Assembly (NCBI GenBank): GCA_031269405.1 | Contig: JAISZE010000059.1 | Location: forward strand, 1-13,022 | Length of the DNA: 13,022 nucleotides | Direction: 5' to 3' | Source of the DNA: Treponema sp. | GTDB lineage: Bacteria; Spirochaetota; Spirochaetia; Treponematales; Breznakiellaceae | Shown: positions 6,761 to 13,022 of the stretch, one piece after another | Numbering within the stretch: the stretch's first letter is position 1 | Layout: each line of letters opens with the position of its first letter | The notes under the pieces: model-generated | The model's input: the letters and a program-made list of their open reading frames with translations, nothing else | The model's database searches: none | What the model was told of the DNA's origin: nothing | Position numbers and translations under genes: made by a program

Positions 6761-8164
6761 ATGCGCGAAATATGGATTTCTGAGTTTTTTATTGTTTTGT
6801 TTCTCTTTTTGGCCCTTATCCGGGGAAGGATCAAGAAGCTGGCGGCGCTTGCAGGAATTGTTTGGCTTCCCCTGGCAGCTTTCCTCCTCTCAACCGGCCT
6901 TTTCCCGGCTTACGGGTTCAGGCCCGAAGTTTTGCCTTTAGCGGCTTTTGCGGGACTTGCGGCGTTACTCCACATTCCTGCCATGATCTCTACCCGGGGC
7001 AGGGCAGGGGGGGGTGATTATTTGGAAAAAAAGCCCCCTTTGCCCCTGGCCGCCGGCCTCCTGCTCCTGGCTCTTGCCCTGTATCCAGCTTTCAGGTTTT
7101 CGCCCCTGGAGCCCGCCGCCCCGGATTCGGAAGTTCTGGCCTTCACCCTGGAGGATGACGATACAGGGCGGGTTTTTAACATCCGGCTCTACGCCTTTAG
7201 GGAACGCGGAAGCTCCCCTCCGCTGCTTGTCCTGGCGCCCCCTGCCTTAGGCGCTGCGGCTCTTGAGGAAGTCTGCGCCGAACTGGCCGGGAAGGGCTTT
7301 ACGGTCCTTTCTTATACCAGGCGGGACCCGACTTCTCCTGCTGAGTGGTTCAGGCGCTTCCGGGCCTTTAGCGCCGGGACCCGGTCGGCTGCGGCTAACG
7401 AGCAGGGCCGGGCCCTGGAAGAGGCAAGCCGGAGGGATATCCTTGCTGTCCTGAGCGGCATAGCCGGGAACCCGGACCTTGGCGGGGGCCTTTCCCTTTT
7501 CGATTTGGCCTCTAAAGAGGATCTTTTCTTGGCCGGTTATGATGCCGGCGCTTCCGCCATGGTCCTCCTTGCAGGAAACCCGTCTTTTACCCGGACCTGG
7601 CAGGCGGTAAAGGGGATTATCGCCGTAGAAAGCCCCCTGTGGTCCCTTTACCGTGAGGAAGAGCGGGTTTTTGAAACCCTGCCGCCTGGCGCCGGCTGGT
7701 TCGCTTCGGTACGGGCCGGCTTGGGCCGCTGGGTCGCTTCCCTTAAGCCGAAAAAAATCGCCGGCCTGGGGGAGATACCCGGCGCTTCTGTCCCGGTTCT
7801 CTACCTGGTGTCCGACCGGGCTCTGGAAGCCAAATACCGGGCAAAGTATGAGGCTGTTTTCGGATCCCTTAAAGCGGGAAAAAAACCCGCTGTCCTGGCC
7901 GCCGCCGCCGGGGCAGGCCCCCTGGATTACGCCGGGTTCCCCTCAAAATACCCCCTGCTTTCCCGGTTTTTCAACGGCCGCCAGGAGGATGTCTGGAAAG
8001 ACTGGCAGGCTGCCGGGGGAACCGCCCAGATCATCTCCAATTTTGCCGCTGTCCTCCTTGAAGCCGAAGGGGCAGGCGGTGTTCCGCTGGGAGCCGAACC
8101 CCTCCCCCAGGGGATCAGCCTTGAAAGTAACAACTGGAATTTAAAGCCAATCAGGTTATACTAA
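6761..8164 (+). CDS. Membrane-anchored alpha/beta-hydrolase-like protein
   Basis: A 467-residue protein I cannot assign to a named family. The first 110 residues hold four hydrophobic helices (about 5-22, 27-47, 57-77 and 94-110). The rest appears to be an extracytoplasmic or cytoplasmic alpha/beta-hydrolase-type domain: a strand PPLLVLAPPALGAA (possible oxyanion loop), FTVLSYTRRDP resembling the strand after it in the dienelactone hydrolase clan, and a nucleophile elbow FLAGYDAGASAMVLLAG with Asp 261 where Ser or Cys is usual. Asp nucleophiles occur in haloalkane dehalogenases and epoxide hydrolases, but loss of activity is equally possible. Later residues include PVLYLVSDRALEAKY, a likely acid-residue strand. 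No ribosome-binding site precedes ATG 6761. Its stop is four bases before the Nif3-like gene. Confidence 0.6.
   Translation: MREIWISEFFIVLFLFLALIRGRIKKLAALAGIVWLPLAAFLLSTGLFPAYGFRPEVLPLAAFAGLAALLHIPAMISTRGRAGGGDYLEKKPPLPLAAGLLLLALALYPAFRFSPLEPAAPDSEVLAFTLEDDDTGRVFNIRLYAFRERGSSPPLLVLAPPALGAAALEEVCAELAGKGFTVLSYTRRDPTSPAEWFRRFRAFSAGTRSAAANEQGRALEEASRRDILAVLSGIAGNPDLGGGLSLFDLASKEDLFLAGYDAGASAMVLLAGNPSFTRTWQAVKGIIAVESPLWSLYREEERVFETLPPGAGWFASVRAGLGRWVASLKPKKIAGLGEIPGASVPVLYLVSDRALEAKYRAKYEAVFGSLKAGKKPAVLAAAAGAGPLDYAGFPSKYPLLSRFFNGRQEDVWKDWQAAGGTAQIISNFAAVLLEAEGAGGVPLGAEPLPQGISLESNNWNLKPIRLY
8157..8162 (+). promoter_or_regulatory. Candidate -10 box for a leaderless nif3-like transcript
   Basis: TATACT overlaps the end of the hydrolase gene and ends six bases before ATG 8169. 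The Nif3-like gene has no Shine-Dalgarno sequence; the nearest AGG is 13 bases away. The -35 region is weak (TGGAAT at 16 bases). The gene may instead be read through from upstream by translational coupling. Confidence 0.3.
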
Positions 8165-8168
8165 ACCC

Positions 8169-8942
8169 ATGAGCAATACCATGACTACTCGTCAGTTGGA
8201 CAGGTTTTTCCGGGATCTTCTAGACATTGAAAGTTTTAGTTCAATGGACAATTCTCTTAACGGCCTGCAGGTTGATAACGACGGCAGGGAGATAGGGAAA
8301 GCCGCCTTTGCGGTGGATGCGAGCCTTGAGACCTTTAGGCGCGCCGCAGCCTCCGGGGCAGGAATGCTCTTTGTCCACCACGGCCTCTTCTGGGGGCAGC
8401 CCCTGGGTCTCGAAGGGAGCCGCCGGGAGCGTGTTAAATTTCTCCTGGATCATAATCTGGCCCTTTTTGCGGCGCATCTTCCCCTGGATTGCCACCCCAG
8501 GCTGGGTAACAATGCGGCTCTGGCGGAACTTCTGGACATAGAGAACCCGGAGCCTTTCGGCCTTTACAAGGGGAAGAAAATCGGTTTCAAAGGGAGGCTC
8601 ACCAAGCCCCTTAGTATCGAAGAAGCGGCGCGGCGCATCAGCTATATGGACCGGCCTCCTCTGGAAGCGTACCCTTTTGGAAAAAAGGAAAGCCAAAGCG
8701 CTGCGGTAGTGTCAGGAGGGGGCTCCCATGAAGCCCTCCAGGCCATTGAAGAAGGGGTGGATCTCTATGTTACTGGCGAAATTTCCCATTCAATCTACCA
8801 CCACATCCTCGAAGGGAAGATCAACTTTATCGCCGGGGGCCACTATTCAACCGAGGTATGGGGAGCCCGCCGGGTCATGGAACTCTGCGCCTCAGAGCTT
8901 CACCTGGACGCCGTGTTTATTGACGTGCCTACTGGTTTATAA
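8169..8942 (+). CDS. Nif3/YbgI-family dinuclear metal-centre protein
   Basis: A 257-residue member of the Nif3-like family (about 250 residues in E. coli YbgI), which forms toroidal hexamers with a two-metal site per subunit. Some members have been called GTP cyclohydrolase 1 type 2, but the physiological role is unsettled. All five metal ligands can be placed: His 70 and His 71 in FVHHGLFWG, Asp 107 in HLPLDCHPRLGNN, His 225 and Glu 229 in AGGHYSTEVWG. Other family marks are NSLNGLQV (28-35), FKGRLTKP (about 141-148) and DLYVTGEISH. It lacks the inserted PII-like domain of longer homologues. ATG 8169 keeps the N-terminus in line with the family; ATG 8181 is an alternative. Confidence 0.92.
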   Translation: MSNTMTTRQLDRFFRDLLDIESFSSMDNSLNGLQVDNDGREIGKAAFAVDASLETFRRAAASGAGMLFVHHGLFWGQPLGLEGSRRERVKFLLDHNLALFAAHLPLDCHPRLGNNAALAELLDIENPEPFGLYKGKKIGFKGRLTKPLSIEEAARRISYMDRPPLEAYPFGKKESQSAAVVSGGGSHEALQAIEEGVDLYVTGEISHSIYHHILEGKINFIAGGHYSTEVWGARRVMELCASELHLDAVFIDVPTGL

Positions 8943-8964
8943 ACTTTGCGGGATATGGTATAGT
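8936..8964 (+). promoter_or_regulatory. Candidate promoter placing the lspA start at the transcript end
   Basis: TTTATA (8936-8941) and TATAGT (8959-8964) are 17 bases apart, matching four of six and five of six consensus bases. The ATG at 8972 follows the -10 box by seven bases, so the message would begin at or next to the ATG. The same TATAGT box is used in the strong tRNA promoter at 11794. Confidence 0.45.
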
Positions 8965-8971
8965 GGTAGCA

Positions 8972-9532
8972 ATGAAGATAGTTTTTGAAAGGCGTAAACT
9001 ATTGCCCTTTTCCCTTTCGGCCCTTATCATCCTGGCGGATCAGTTGGTTAAGGGCTTTATTGTAAAAAACTGGCCTGTAGAGGGGACTTTTATCAAAGAC
9101 CTCTTTGGTAACGGGTTTATCCAGTTTTATCATGTACGGAACCGGGCCATTGCATTCAGCCTGGGGCATAATTTGCCGGAAAACCTGCGGCCCGCGCTGT
9201 TCATCGTCCTCCCTGTTGTGGTTTTGGGGTTCCTCTTGTGGTATTACCTGAGTTCACGGGATTTCAAGCCCCCTCAGTTGTGGGCTGTGGCGGGAATTAT
9301 CGGCGGGGGCTTGGGCAATATCAGCGACAGGATCTTTAGGCCCGATGGGGTGGTCGATTATATCAGCCTCAAGTTTTTCGGCCTCCGGGGAATTCCCCTT
9401 CTGGAATGGGAACGGTGGCCGACCTTCAACATCGCCGATGCCAGCGTGGTGGTTAGCTGCATAGTCCTGTTTCTTACTATGCTTATCAGTCCTATAGAAC
9501 CGGCAAAGACCGGAAACGAGGTTTCATCATGA
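8972..9532 (+). CDS. lspA: Lipoprotein signal peptidase (signal peptidase II)
   Basis: A 186-residue inner membrane aspartyl protease that cleaves the signal peptide of diacylated prolipoproteins just before the lipid-bearing Cys. Four membrane helices are evident. Conserved blocks: ADQLVK near residue 22, RNRAIAFSLG (Asn 57), GGGLGNISDRI then GVVDYISL with Asp 129, and WPTFNIADASV with Asp 156. The last two Asp match the catalytic pair. Family proteins are usually 150-180 residues, with an insert here around 136-149. I prefer ATG 8972 to the GTG at 8963 because the latter lies in the putative -10 box; neither has a ribosome-binding site. The stop overlaps the next start in ATGA. Confidence 0.93.
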   Translation: MKIVFERRKLLPFSLSALIILADQLVKGFIVKNWPVEGTFIKDLFGNGFIQFYHVRNRAIAFSLGHNLPENLRPALFIVLPVVVLGFLLWYYLSSRDFKPPQLWAVAGIIGGGLGNISDRIFRPDGVVDYISLKFFGLRGIPLLEWERWPTFNIADASVVVSCIVLFLTMLISPIEPAKTGNEVSS

Positions 9533-9819
9533 GCAAGAAAACCAATACCCTTTGGTTCATCCTGGGAGCGACGGTGTTCAACATCGCGGTAACGATTATC
9601 TGTTTTGTGCTGCTCTTTGTTGTGTACGCCAAATTCCTGGCCCCTTATCTCCCTGAATCCGGGGCGGCCTGGGGGTTTCCTGTCATCTTTATCGGCGCCA
9701 TTGCTCTTTCCTTTGTGGTGTACCGGCTGATTCTCAAACAGATAATGAAGCGGGTGGACATGGAAAAGCATTTTGATCCCATTTTCGGGCGCAGGCGGCA
9801 GCCTACCCGCAGAGACTAA
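9529..9819 (+). CDS. Small two-helix membrane protein of unknown function
   Basis: A 96-residue protein I do not recognise. It has two hydrophobic segments (about 9-35 and 48-67) joined by a short loop, and a basic C-terminal tail ending FGRRRQPTRRD, so the tail is probably cytoplasmic. GAGG lies seven bases before the ATG, which overlaps the lspA stop codon (ATGA). The overlap indicates coupled translation and suggests a role near LspA or the envelope, but no function can be stated. Confidence 0.75.
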   Translation: MSKKTNTLWFILGATVFNIAVTIICFVLLFVVYAKFLAPYLPESGAAWGFPVIFIGAIALSFVVYRLILKQIMKRVDMEKHFDPIFGRRRQPTRRD

Positions 9820-9834
9820 ATCTGCCTGTCAAGT

Positions 9835-9855
9835 CCGGAGGAGACCCCCCGGACA
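9835..9855 (+). repeat. Hairpin repeat shared with the 898-946 terminator
   Basis: This 21-base stretch, centred on GGAGGAGACC, differs at one base from the minus strand of 936-916. Here it forms the top of a nine-pair stem (9833-9841 with 9846-9854, one mismatch) with loop AGAC. It is followed by CAAGC, which gives CCGGACAAGC as at 721-730. Two or three partial copies in 13 kb of intergenic DNA suggest a dispersed hairpin element. Confidence 0.55.
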
Positions 9856-9956
9856 AGCTAGACGGCCGTCGCCCTCTTTTTCAGACACATTGGCGTCGCC
9901 TTTATTGGTGTGACGCCGTGCGTCCGCCCGGGAGCTCCCCGCCGGAGCGTATCGGA

Positions 9957-9988
9957 GATAGCGAAGGCGGTATCTACAAGCGTTTTTT
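9957..9988 (+). terminator. Weak candidate terminator of the lspA transcript
   Basis: GATAGCG and CGGTATC (9957-9974) form a short imperfect stem with one G-G mismatch. TACAAGCG then separates it from a run of six T (9983-9988). The spacing is longer than in a classic intrinsic terminator, so the call is weak; the GC-rich hairpin at 9833-9854 lacks a T tract. Confidence 0.3.
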
Positions 9989-10051
9989 CCGGGGTTTTCA
10001 CCGCCTCCGGGCTATCAAAGCTTAAATGCGGGTCAGGTTTAGGGATTTAGT

Positions 10052-11695
10052 TCAATAACCGTCAGAGAGGGAACGGTTAACGTCCCGCTGGTAGAGTTCC
10101 TGGTAGATGTGGCTGCGGGTCTTGAGTTTCTCTTTGATGGGTTTCGCAAAGGGTATGTGCCTCCAGAAAACCCCCCGGAGTTCCTTATCCAGTTTCTGGG
10201 TGCCTTCGCTTTCCCTGGTCAGCCAGGTTATGTAATCCGCAATGAAGGTGTCTTTGAGATCCCCTTTGAGCTTCATCTTCTGGAACCACTGGTAGTAGTT
10301 TCCGGTAAGGCCTTCCTCCATCCAGTAGTAAGAGGCTTTTTCTCTGGCCACCTGCCAGCGGAGATCCCCTACAGCCGCTAATACGGCAATTTGCAGATTT
10401 TTTGGATACATAGGGACAGCGATGCGGCCCCGGCTCGTGGCGCGGTTAAAGCGGTCAAAAGGCTCCCAGCACATGCCGTAGTCCCCGTAGGCCGGGATAA
10501 GCACCACATAGGGTATGATGCGGTTAAGCCGGTTTTTGTAGGAACGGCAGAACGCTTCGGGGTCTATGCTTTCTATCCAGTTCATGATTGCAATGACATT
10601 TTCCCGGTAAGCCACATCGCTGGGGAGGCTGTGGAAGTATTCGCCCGTGAGGATTGGAAAGTGGTTCCCCTGGCGGCCTATGGTCATCTTCGCCATCTGG
10701 CGGACTGTGTCGAATTCGGTATCCAGCGCCTTGGCATCCACAATGATGCTGCTCCCTTCTTCCTCTATTTTGTCCCGAAGCAACCTGGCATCCTGTTCTG
10801 CCTGAGAGTAATCCTTAAGGAATACTTCCAGATCGTGGTCGATTTTGAGAAGCGCCTTGAGACATTCCTGGATCTCGCCGAAAACCCGTTTCTGGGACTC
10901 GCTGTAACAGGCGTTGATGTCAGGAAGCCCGTCCAGGGGGAAATGTTCCATAATAAGCTGAATTCTGTCAGTGAGTATCTTTTCCTGGTTGACCCGTTCG
11001 TCATCTTTGGCCCGTAAAAGGTTTCTGGCGCCGTCGAGCTTGCCCTGGGCTTTTTCCAGGAACTGCTGCAGCCTGACCGCGTTATTGCTCTTTGCCACCT
11101 TGACCTCGTCGGTGGTGGAGGTCCGTACTAGTCCGGTTCCTACGGCTTTGAACCATTCATCTAGGTAGTAAACCGGCTGGTTCAGGTAGTTGTTTATGAT
11201 AATTTTGGCGAAAAAGTTCCTGTTTTCCGGGTCTAGGAAGGTAGGATGAAGCATACCGAACCGGAGAAGGTATTTTTTGGGATCCGTTAGCTTCCCCGGG
11301 GCTTTCCGGGCCACATTGACAAGAAACTCCCAGTAAACCAGGATGAACTGTTGCCGGAATACCCCCCTGTCCTTGGGATCCTTGGCGTTGAGGTACTTCT
11401 GGAGTATGCTGTGGACCCGCCGGGCTATGTCTCCTTCGCCAGAAAGGGCTGTTTTATAGTAACCAGGATCGTTAAACGCGTTATGAGGGGTACTTTCCAG
11501 ACGTTTAGTGATTTCCGGGAAACCCGCCGAACTGAGGTCAACGCCTTCAGCAGCTTCCGTTTCTTCCGCGCCTTCGCCGAACGCCTGGGCGTAATCCAGG
11601 GCGGATCTGTCCGGCGGTTTAGGCTTGACTTCGGTTCCGAGTAAAGCGGCTATTTCAGGGTCCAGTTCCCCTTGGAACATGTTTTGCTGGGCCAT
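10052..11695 (-). CDS. Hypothetical protein, 547 residues, co-transcribed with tRNA-Ala
   Basis: I do not recognise this protein. It has no signal peptide or membrane segment. Residues 1-60 are low-complexity, acidic and Ala/Glu-rich (a GAEETEAAEGV stretch) and probably disordered. Residues about 75-195 form a compact region with many aromatic residues. Residues about 200-250 and 275-340 are highly charged helices with coiled-coil character (VRLQQFLEKAQGKLDGARN and LLRDKIEEE). The C-terminal 200 residues contain PAYGDYGMCWEPFDRF and several Tyr/Trp-rich segments (ASYYWMEEG, NYYQWFQ). ATG 11695 is chosen because AAGGAA lies eight bases upstream; starting at 11749 would put 18 residues inside the tRNA gene. 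The start is 12 bases from the tRNA end, with no terminator between, so the tRNA promoter probably drives it. Confidence 0.8.
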   Translation of the reverse strand: MAQQNMFQGELDPEIAALLGTEVKPKPPDRSALDYAQAFGEGAEETEAAEGVDLSSAGFPEITKRLESTPHNAFNDPGYYKTALSGEGDIARRVHSILQKYLNAKDPKDRGVFRQQFILVYWEFLVNVARKAPGKLTDPKKYLLRFGMLHPTFLDPENRNFFAKIIINNYLNQPVYYLDEWFKAVGTGLVRTSTTDEVKVAKSNNAVRLQQFLEKAQGKLDGARNLLRAKDDERVNQEKILTDRIQLIMEHFPLDGLPDINACYSESQKRVFGEIQECLKALLKIDHDLEVFLKDYSQAEQDARLLRDKIEEEGSSIIVDAKALDTEFDTVRQMAKMTIGRQGNHFPILTGEYFHSLPSDVAYRENVIAIMNWIESIDPEAFCRSYKNRLNRIIPYVVLIPAYGDYGMCWEPFDRFNRATSRGRIAVPMYPKNLQIAVLAAVGDLRWQVAREKASYYWMEEGLTGNYYQWFQKMKLKGDLKDTFIADYITWLTRESEGTQKLDKELRGVFWRHIPFAKPIKEKLKTRSHIYQELYQRDVNRSLSDGY

Positions 11696-11707
11696 GCAGG
11701 TTTCCTT

Positions 11708-11781
11708 TGGAGGTGGTCGGAATTGAACCGGCGACCTTTTGAATGCCATTCAAACGCTCTAGCCAACTGAGCTACACCCCC
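11708..11781 (-). tRNA. tRNA-Ala, anticodon GGC
   Basis: The minus strand folds into a full cloverleaf of 74 bases. The acceptor arm GGGGGTG pairs with CACCTCC and includes the G3-U70 pair that marks alanine tRNAs. The D arm is GCTC/GAGC around AGTTGGCTA. The anticodon arm TTTGA-ATGGCAT-TCAAA exposes GGC, reading GCC and GCU. The T arm GCCGG-TTCAATT-CCGAC has one C-A mismatch at its second pair. The discriminator base is A; CCA is not encoded and must be added. Confidence 0.96.
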
Positions 11782-11793
11782 GGAAGTATTTTG

Positions 11794-11822
11794 ACTATAC
11801 CCTAATACGGCTCCAGTGTCAA
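11794..11822 (-). promoter_or_regulatory. Consensus sigma-70-type promoter for tRNA-Ala and the downstream gene
   Basis: A perfect -35 TTGACA (11822-11817), exactly 17 bases, then TATAGT (11799-11794, five of six). The predicted start falls about six bases before the tRNA 5' end at 11781. This is the best promoter in the window and lies in the 59-base gap after the rhamnosidase gene. Confidence 0.85.
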
Positions 11823-11840
11823 GTGCCCGGACATTTTCTT

Positions 11841-13022
11841 CTAATCTGCCGGCAGTTCTACCGACCACTTGAATGCTCCCGTTCCGGTCTCATGGACGGA
11901 ACCGTCAGGTAAGGTAACAACCGTTTTGCCCGGCGTTTTGCCGCTAATGGAAAAGACGCCTTCTCTGACAGTCCATGCCGCTTCCACTTCACCGGCAGGG
12001 GTGAAAACACGGCCTTTTGCGCTTCCTGCCCAGAGGCCGATGGGTTTGACGCCTATGGTTTTGTATCCCGGCTCGGCCGCATACACGCCAAGCAGCTTCA
12101 CCGGGTATTCGTAGAGAAGCAAAGAGCTCCAGGCATGACAGTCGCTGCGGCAGCTGTCAAAGGGCGTCTCGGGCAGGGTGCTGAGATCCAGATCCAGCAG
12201 GGCTTTCCAGGGATCCCAGAGAGAAGCGGTTTTATCGTACAGCCCCGCTTCTTCAAGGGCCCGGAAAAAATAGAAACTTAAAGGAAAAGTACAGCGGATA
12301 ATGCCGGGTTCGGTGAGGGCTTTTTGCATGATCCTCTCTTTCTCCCTGCCGTTTACGGTCCCGGTAAGCACCGCCCACATCTGGGCGTGCTGGGAGTATT
12401 CGCCGTCAAAATCCGGGCCTTCCTTAAAAAGCCCTTTGGCCGTATCAAAACAGCGCCGCCTAACCAGGGCTTTGATTTCCGCGGCCTCGGCGCGGTATCG
12501 CCCGGACAAATCCGGGAGCGAAAGTATTTCGCAGATCCCGGCGGCTTCTTCAAGCCCGGAAACGTACATAAGGTTCTGGATGGTTGAGGGGCCGTGCCTG
12601 ACCGCATGGGGCGCGCCCCCGTTATCGCCCCATTCAGGGGACCAGTCAACGTAATTCCAGTAACCCAGGTTTTCGATGAAACCTTCGGCGTTCTTCTTCA
12701 GCCTGAACCAGTAGAGGATGGACTCCATGGTAAACCGGTATTCCTCAAGGATCGAACTATCGCCTGTCTCCTGATAGTAATCCCTGAGCATTGATATCCA
12801 GGAGAACGCAAAGGTCGGAATGATCTGGGTTACGTTGGAAGGGCAGCGCGACTGGATAATGCCCTCAGGCAGACGGGAACAGTGAAAATCATCAATTGTC
12901 TTGCGGGCAAGCCGTGTATCCGCCGATACCGCGTAGGTAAAGAGTATTTCAAGCCGCGTGTCAAAGGCGTACTGGAGCTGTTCCCAGTACGGGCAGTCCT
13001 CATAACTTTCATGCATGCAGCG
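11841..13022 (-). CDS. GH78 alpha-L-rhamnosidase-like glycoside hydrolase, C-terminal part
   Basis: The 3' part of a gene entering from beyond the right edge. The frame is open to 13022 (Arg-Cys before the first Met in view), so that Met is internal. The visible 391 residues hold the (alpha/alpha)6 barrel and the C-terminal beta domain of GH78 enzymes, which remove terminal alpha-L-rhamnose from plant or microbial glycans. MHESYEDCPYWEQLQYAFD gives Asp 7, Glu 12 and Asp 19, with the same 5 and 7 spacing as Asp567, Glu572 and Asp579 of Bacillus RhaB. Glu 283 in TLPETPFDS lies about where its Glu841 would fall. DCHAWSS at about 292-298 is a family mark. The beta domain follows from about 310 (GVKPIGLWAGSAKG). 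It ends at a TAG, 18 bases before the next promoter, with no terminator in between. Confidence 0.85.
   Translation of the reverse strand, partial: RCMHESYEDCPYWEQLQYAFDTRLEILFTYAVSADTRLARKTIDDFHCSRLPEGIIQSRCPSNVTQIIPTFAFSWISMLRDYYQETGDSSILEEYRFTMESILYWFRLKKNAEGFIENLGYWNYVDWSPEWGDNGGAPHAVRHGPSTIQNLMYVSGLEEAAGICEILSLPDLSGRYRAEAAEIKALVRRRCFDTAKGLFKEGPDFDGEYSQHAQMWAVLTGTVNGREKERIMQKALTEPGIIRCTFPLSFYFFRALEEAGLYDKTASLWDPWKALLDLDLSTLPETPFDSCRSDCHAWSSLLLYEYPVKLLGVYAAEPGYKTIGVKPIGLWAGSAKGRVFTPAGEVEAAWTVREGVFSISGKTPGKTVVTLPDGSVHETGTGAFKWSVELPAD

Larger units (their letters stand above)
9820..10051. other. Convergent intergenic region with several hairpins
   Basis: No gene with a start and ribosome-binding site. 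Palindromes include GTCCGGAGG/CCCCCGGAC (9833-9854), GACGGCCGTC (9861-9870), GGCGTC/GACGCC (9892-9917) and GGGAGCTCCC (9930-9939). Two plus-strand frames stay open through most of the gap (one includes VAFIGVTPCVRPGAP), which could be relics or GC-driven chance. The region should hold the terminators for both convergent transcripts. Confidence 0.5.

Noticed and set aside
8963..8971. GTG start for lspA giving MVA before the Met
   Set aside because: It overlaps the TATAGT box, and family N-termini fit the ATG at 8972.
9820..10051. Possible small protein or structured RNA in the convergent gap
   Set aside because: Open frames lack a start codon with a ribosome site, and the hairpins do not add up to any RNA family I can recognise.
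10391..11017. 208-codon frame antisense to the tRNA-linked hypothetical gene
   Set aside because: No start signals and no domain; the minus-strand frame is longer, has a good ribosome site and plausible composition.
11696..11749. N-terminal extension of the 547-residue protein into the tRNA gene
   Set aside because: Those codons are the tRNA-Ala sequence read in frame; the ATG at 11695 has the ribosome-binding site.
1..13022. CRISPR array, prophage or defence system
   Set aside because: No regularly spaced direct repeats, phage structural genes or intact defence enzymes were seen; only the truncated RM stub hints at past defence content.

Overview
The window looks like a chromosomal segment of a spirochaete, probably a Treponema of the insect-gut type. 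This is an inference from gene content and style: a GHKL-ATPase/HDOD fusion protein, an amino-acid ABC cassette whose binding protein has a short spirochaete-like signal peptide ending in VFA-GG, a GH78 rhamnosidase, decayed IS4-type and restriction-modification remnants, and moderately GC-rich coding DNA with AT-rich promoter gaps. No rRNA or other direct taxonomic marker is present.

Left edge (1-960): a decayed accessory patch. An IS4-type transposase reads leftward off the window and carries two apparent frameshifts. It abuts the N-terminal stub of a gene resembling type ISP-like restriction-modification enzymes, followed by about 240 bases without a gene. A strong leftward terminator (898-946) closes the next operon.

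967-4380 (minus): a four-gene operon in the order glutathionyl-hydroquinone-reductase-like GST, ABC permease, ABC ATPase, periplasmic binding protein. It is read leftward and tightly packed, apart from a 110-base gap with a hairpin before the binding protein. A divergent promoter gap (4381-4506) separates it from a rightward GNAT acetyltransferase (4507-5136). The GNAT gene converges, with only 11 bases between stops, on a leftward gene for a 498-residue GHKL ATPase-HDOD regulator (5148-6644).

6761-9819 (plus): a membrane-anchored alpha/beta-hydrolase-like protein with Asp in the nucleophile position, a Nif3/YbgI-family metal protein, lipoprotein signal peptidase lspA, and a small two-helix membrane protein. 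The first three lack a Shine-Dalgarno sequence but have a TATAnT box 6-9 bases before the ATG, which suggests leaderless transcripts.

9820-10051: a gene-free convergent gap with hairpins, one of which is nearly identical to the loop part of the 898-946 terminator.

10052-13022 (minus): a GH78 alpha-L-rhamnosidase-like catalytic domain running off the right edge, then a consensus promoter driving tRNA-Ala(GGC), and 12 bases after the tRNA an unrecognised 547-residue protein probably co-transcribed with it.

I see no CRISPR array, phage, toxin-antitoxin or defence island. The most unusual points are the tRNA-mRNA linkage, the GST-transporter operon, the HDOD protein with an apparently intact HD metal site plus an ATPase domain, and the candidate leaderless genes.
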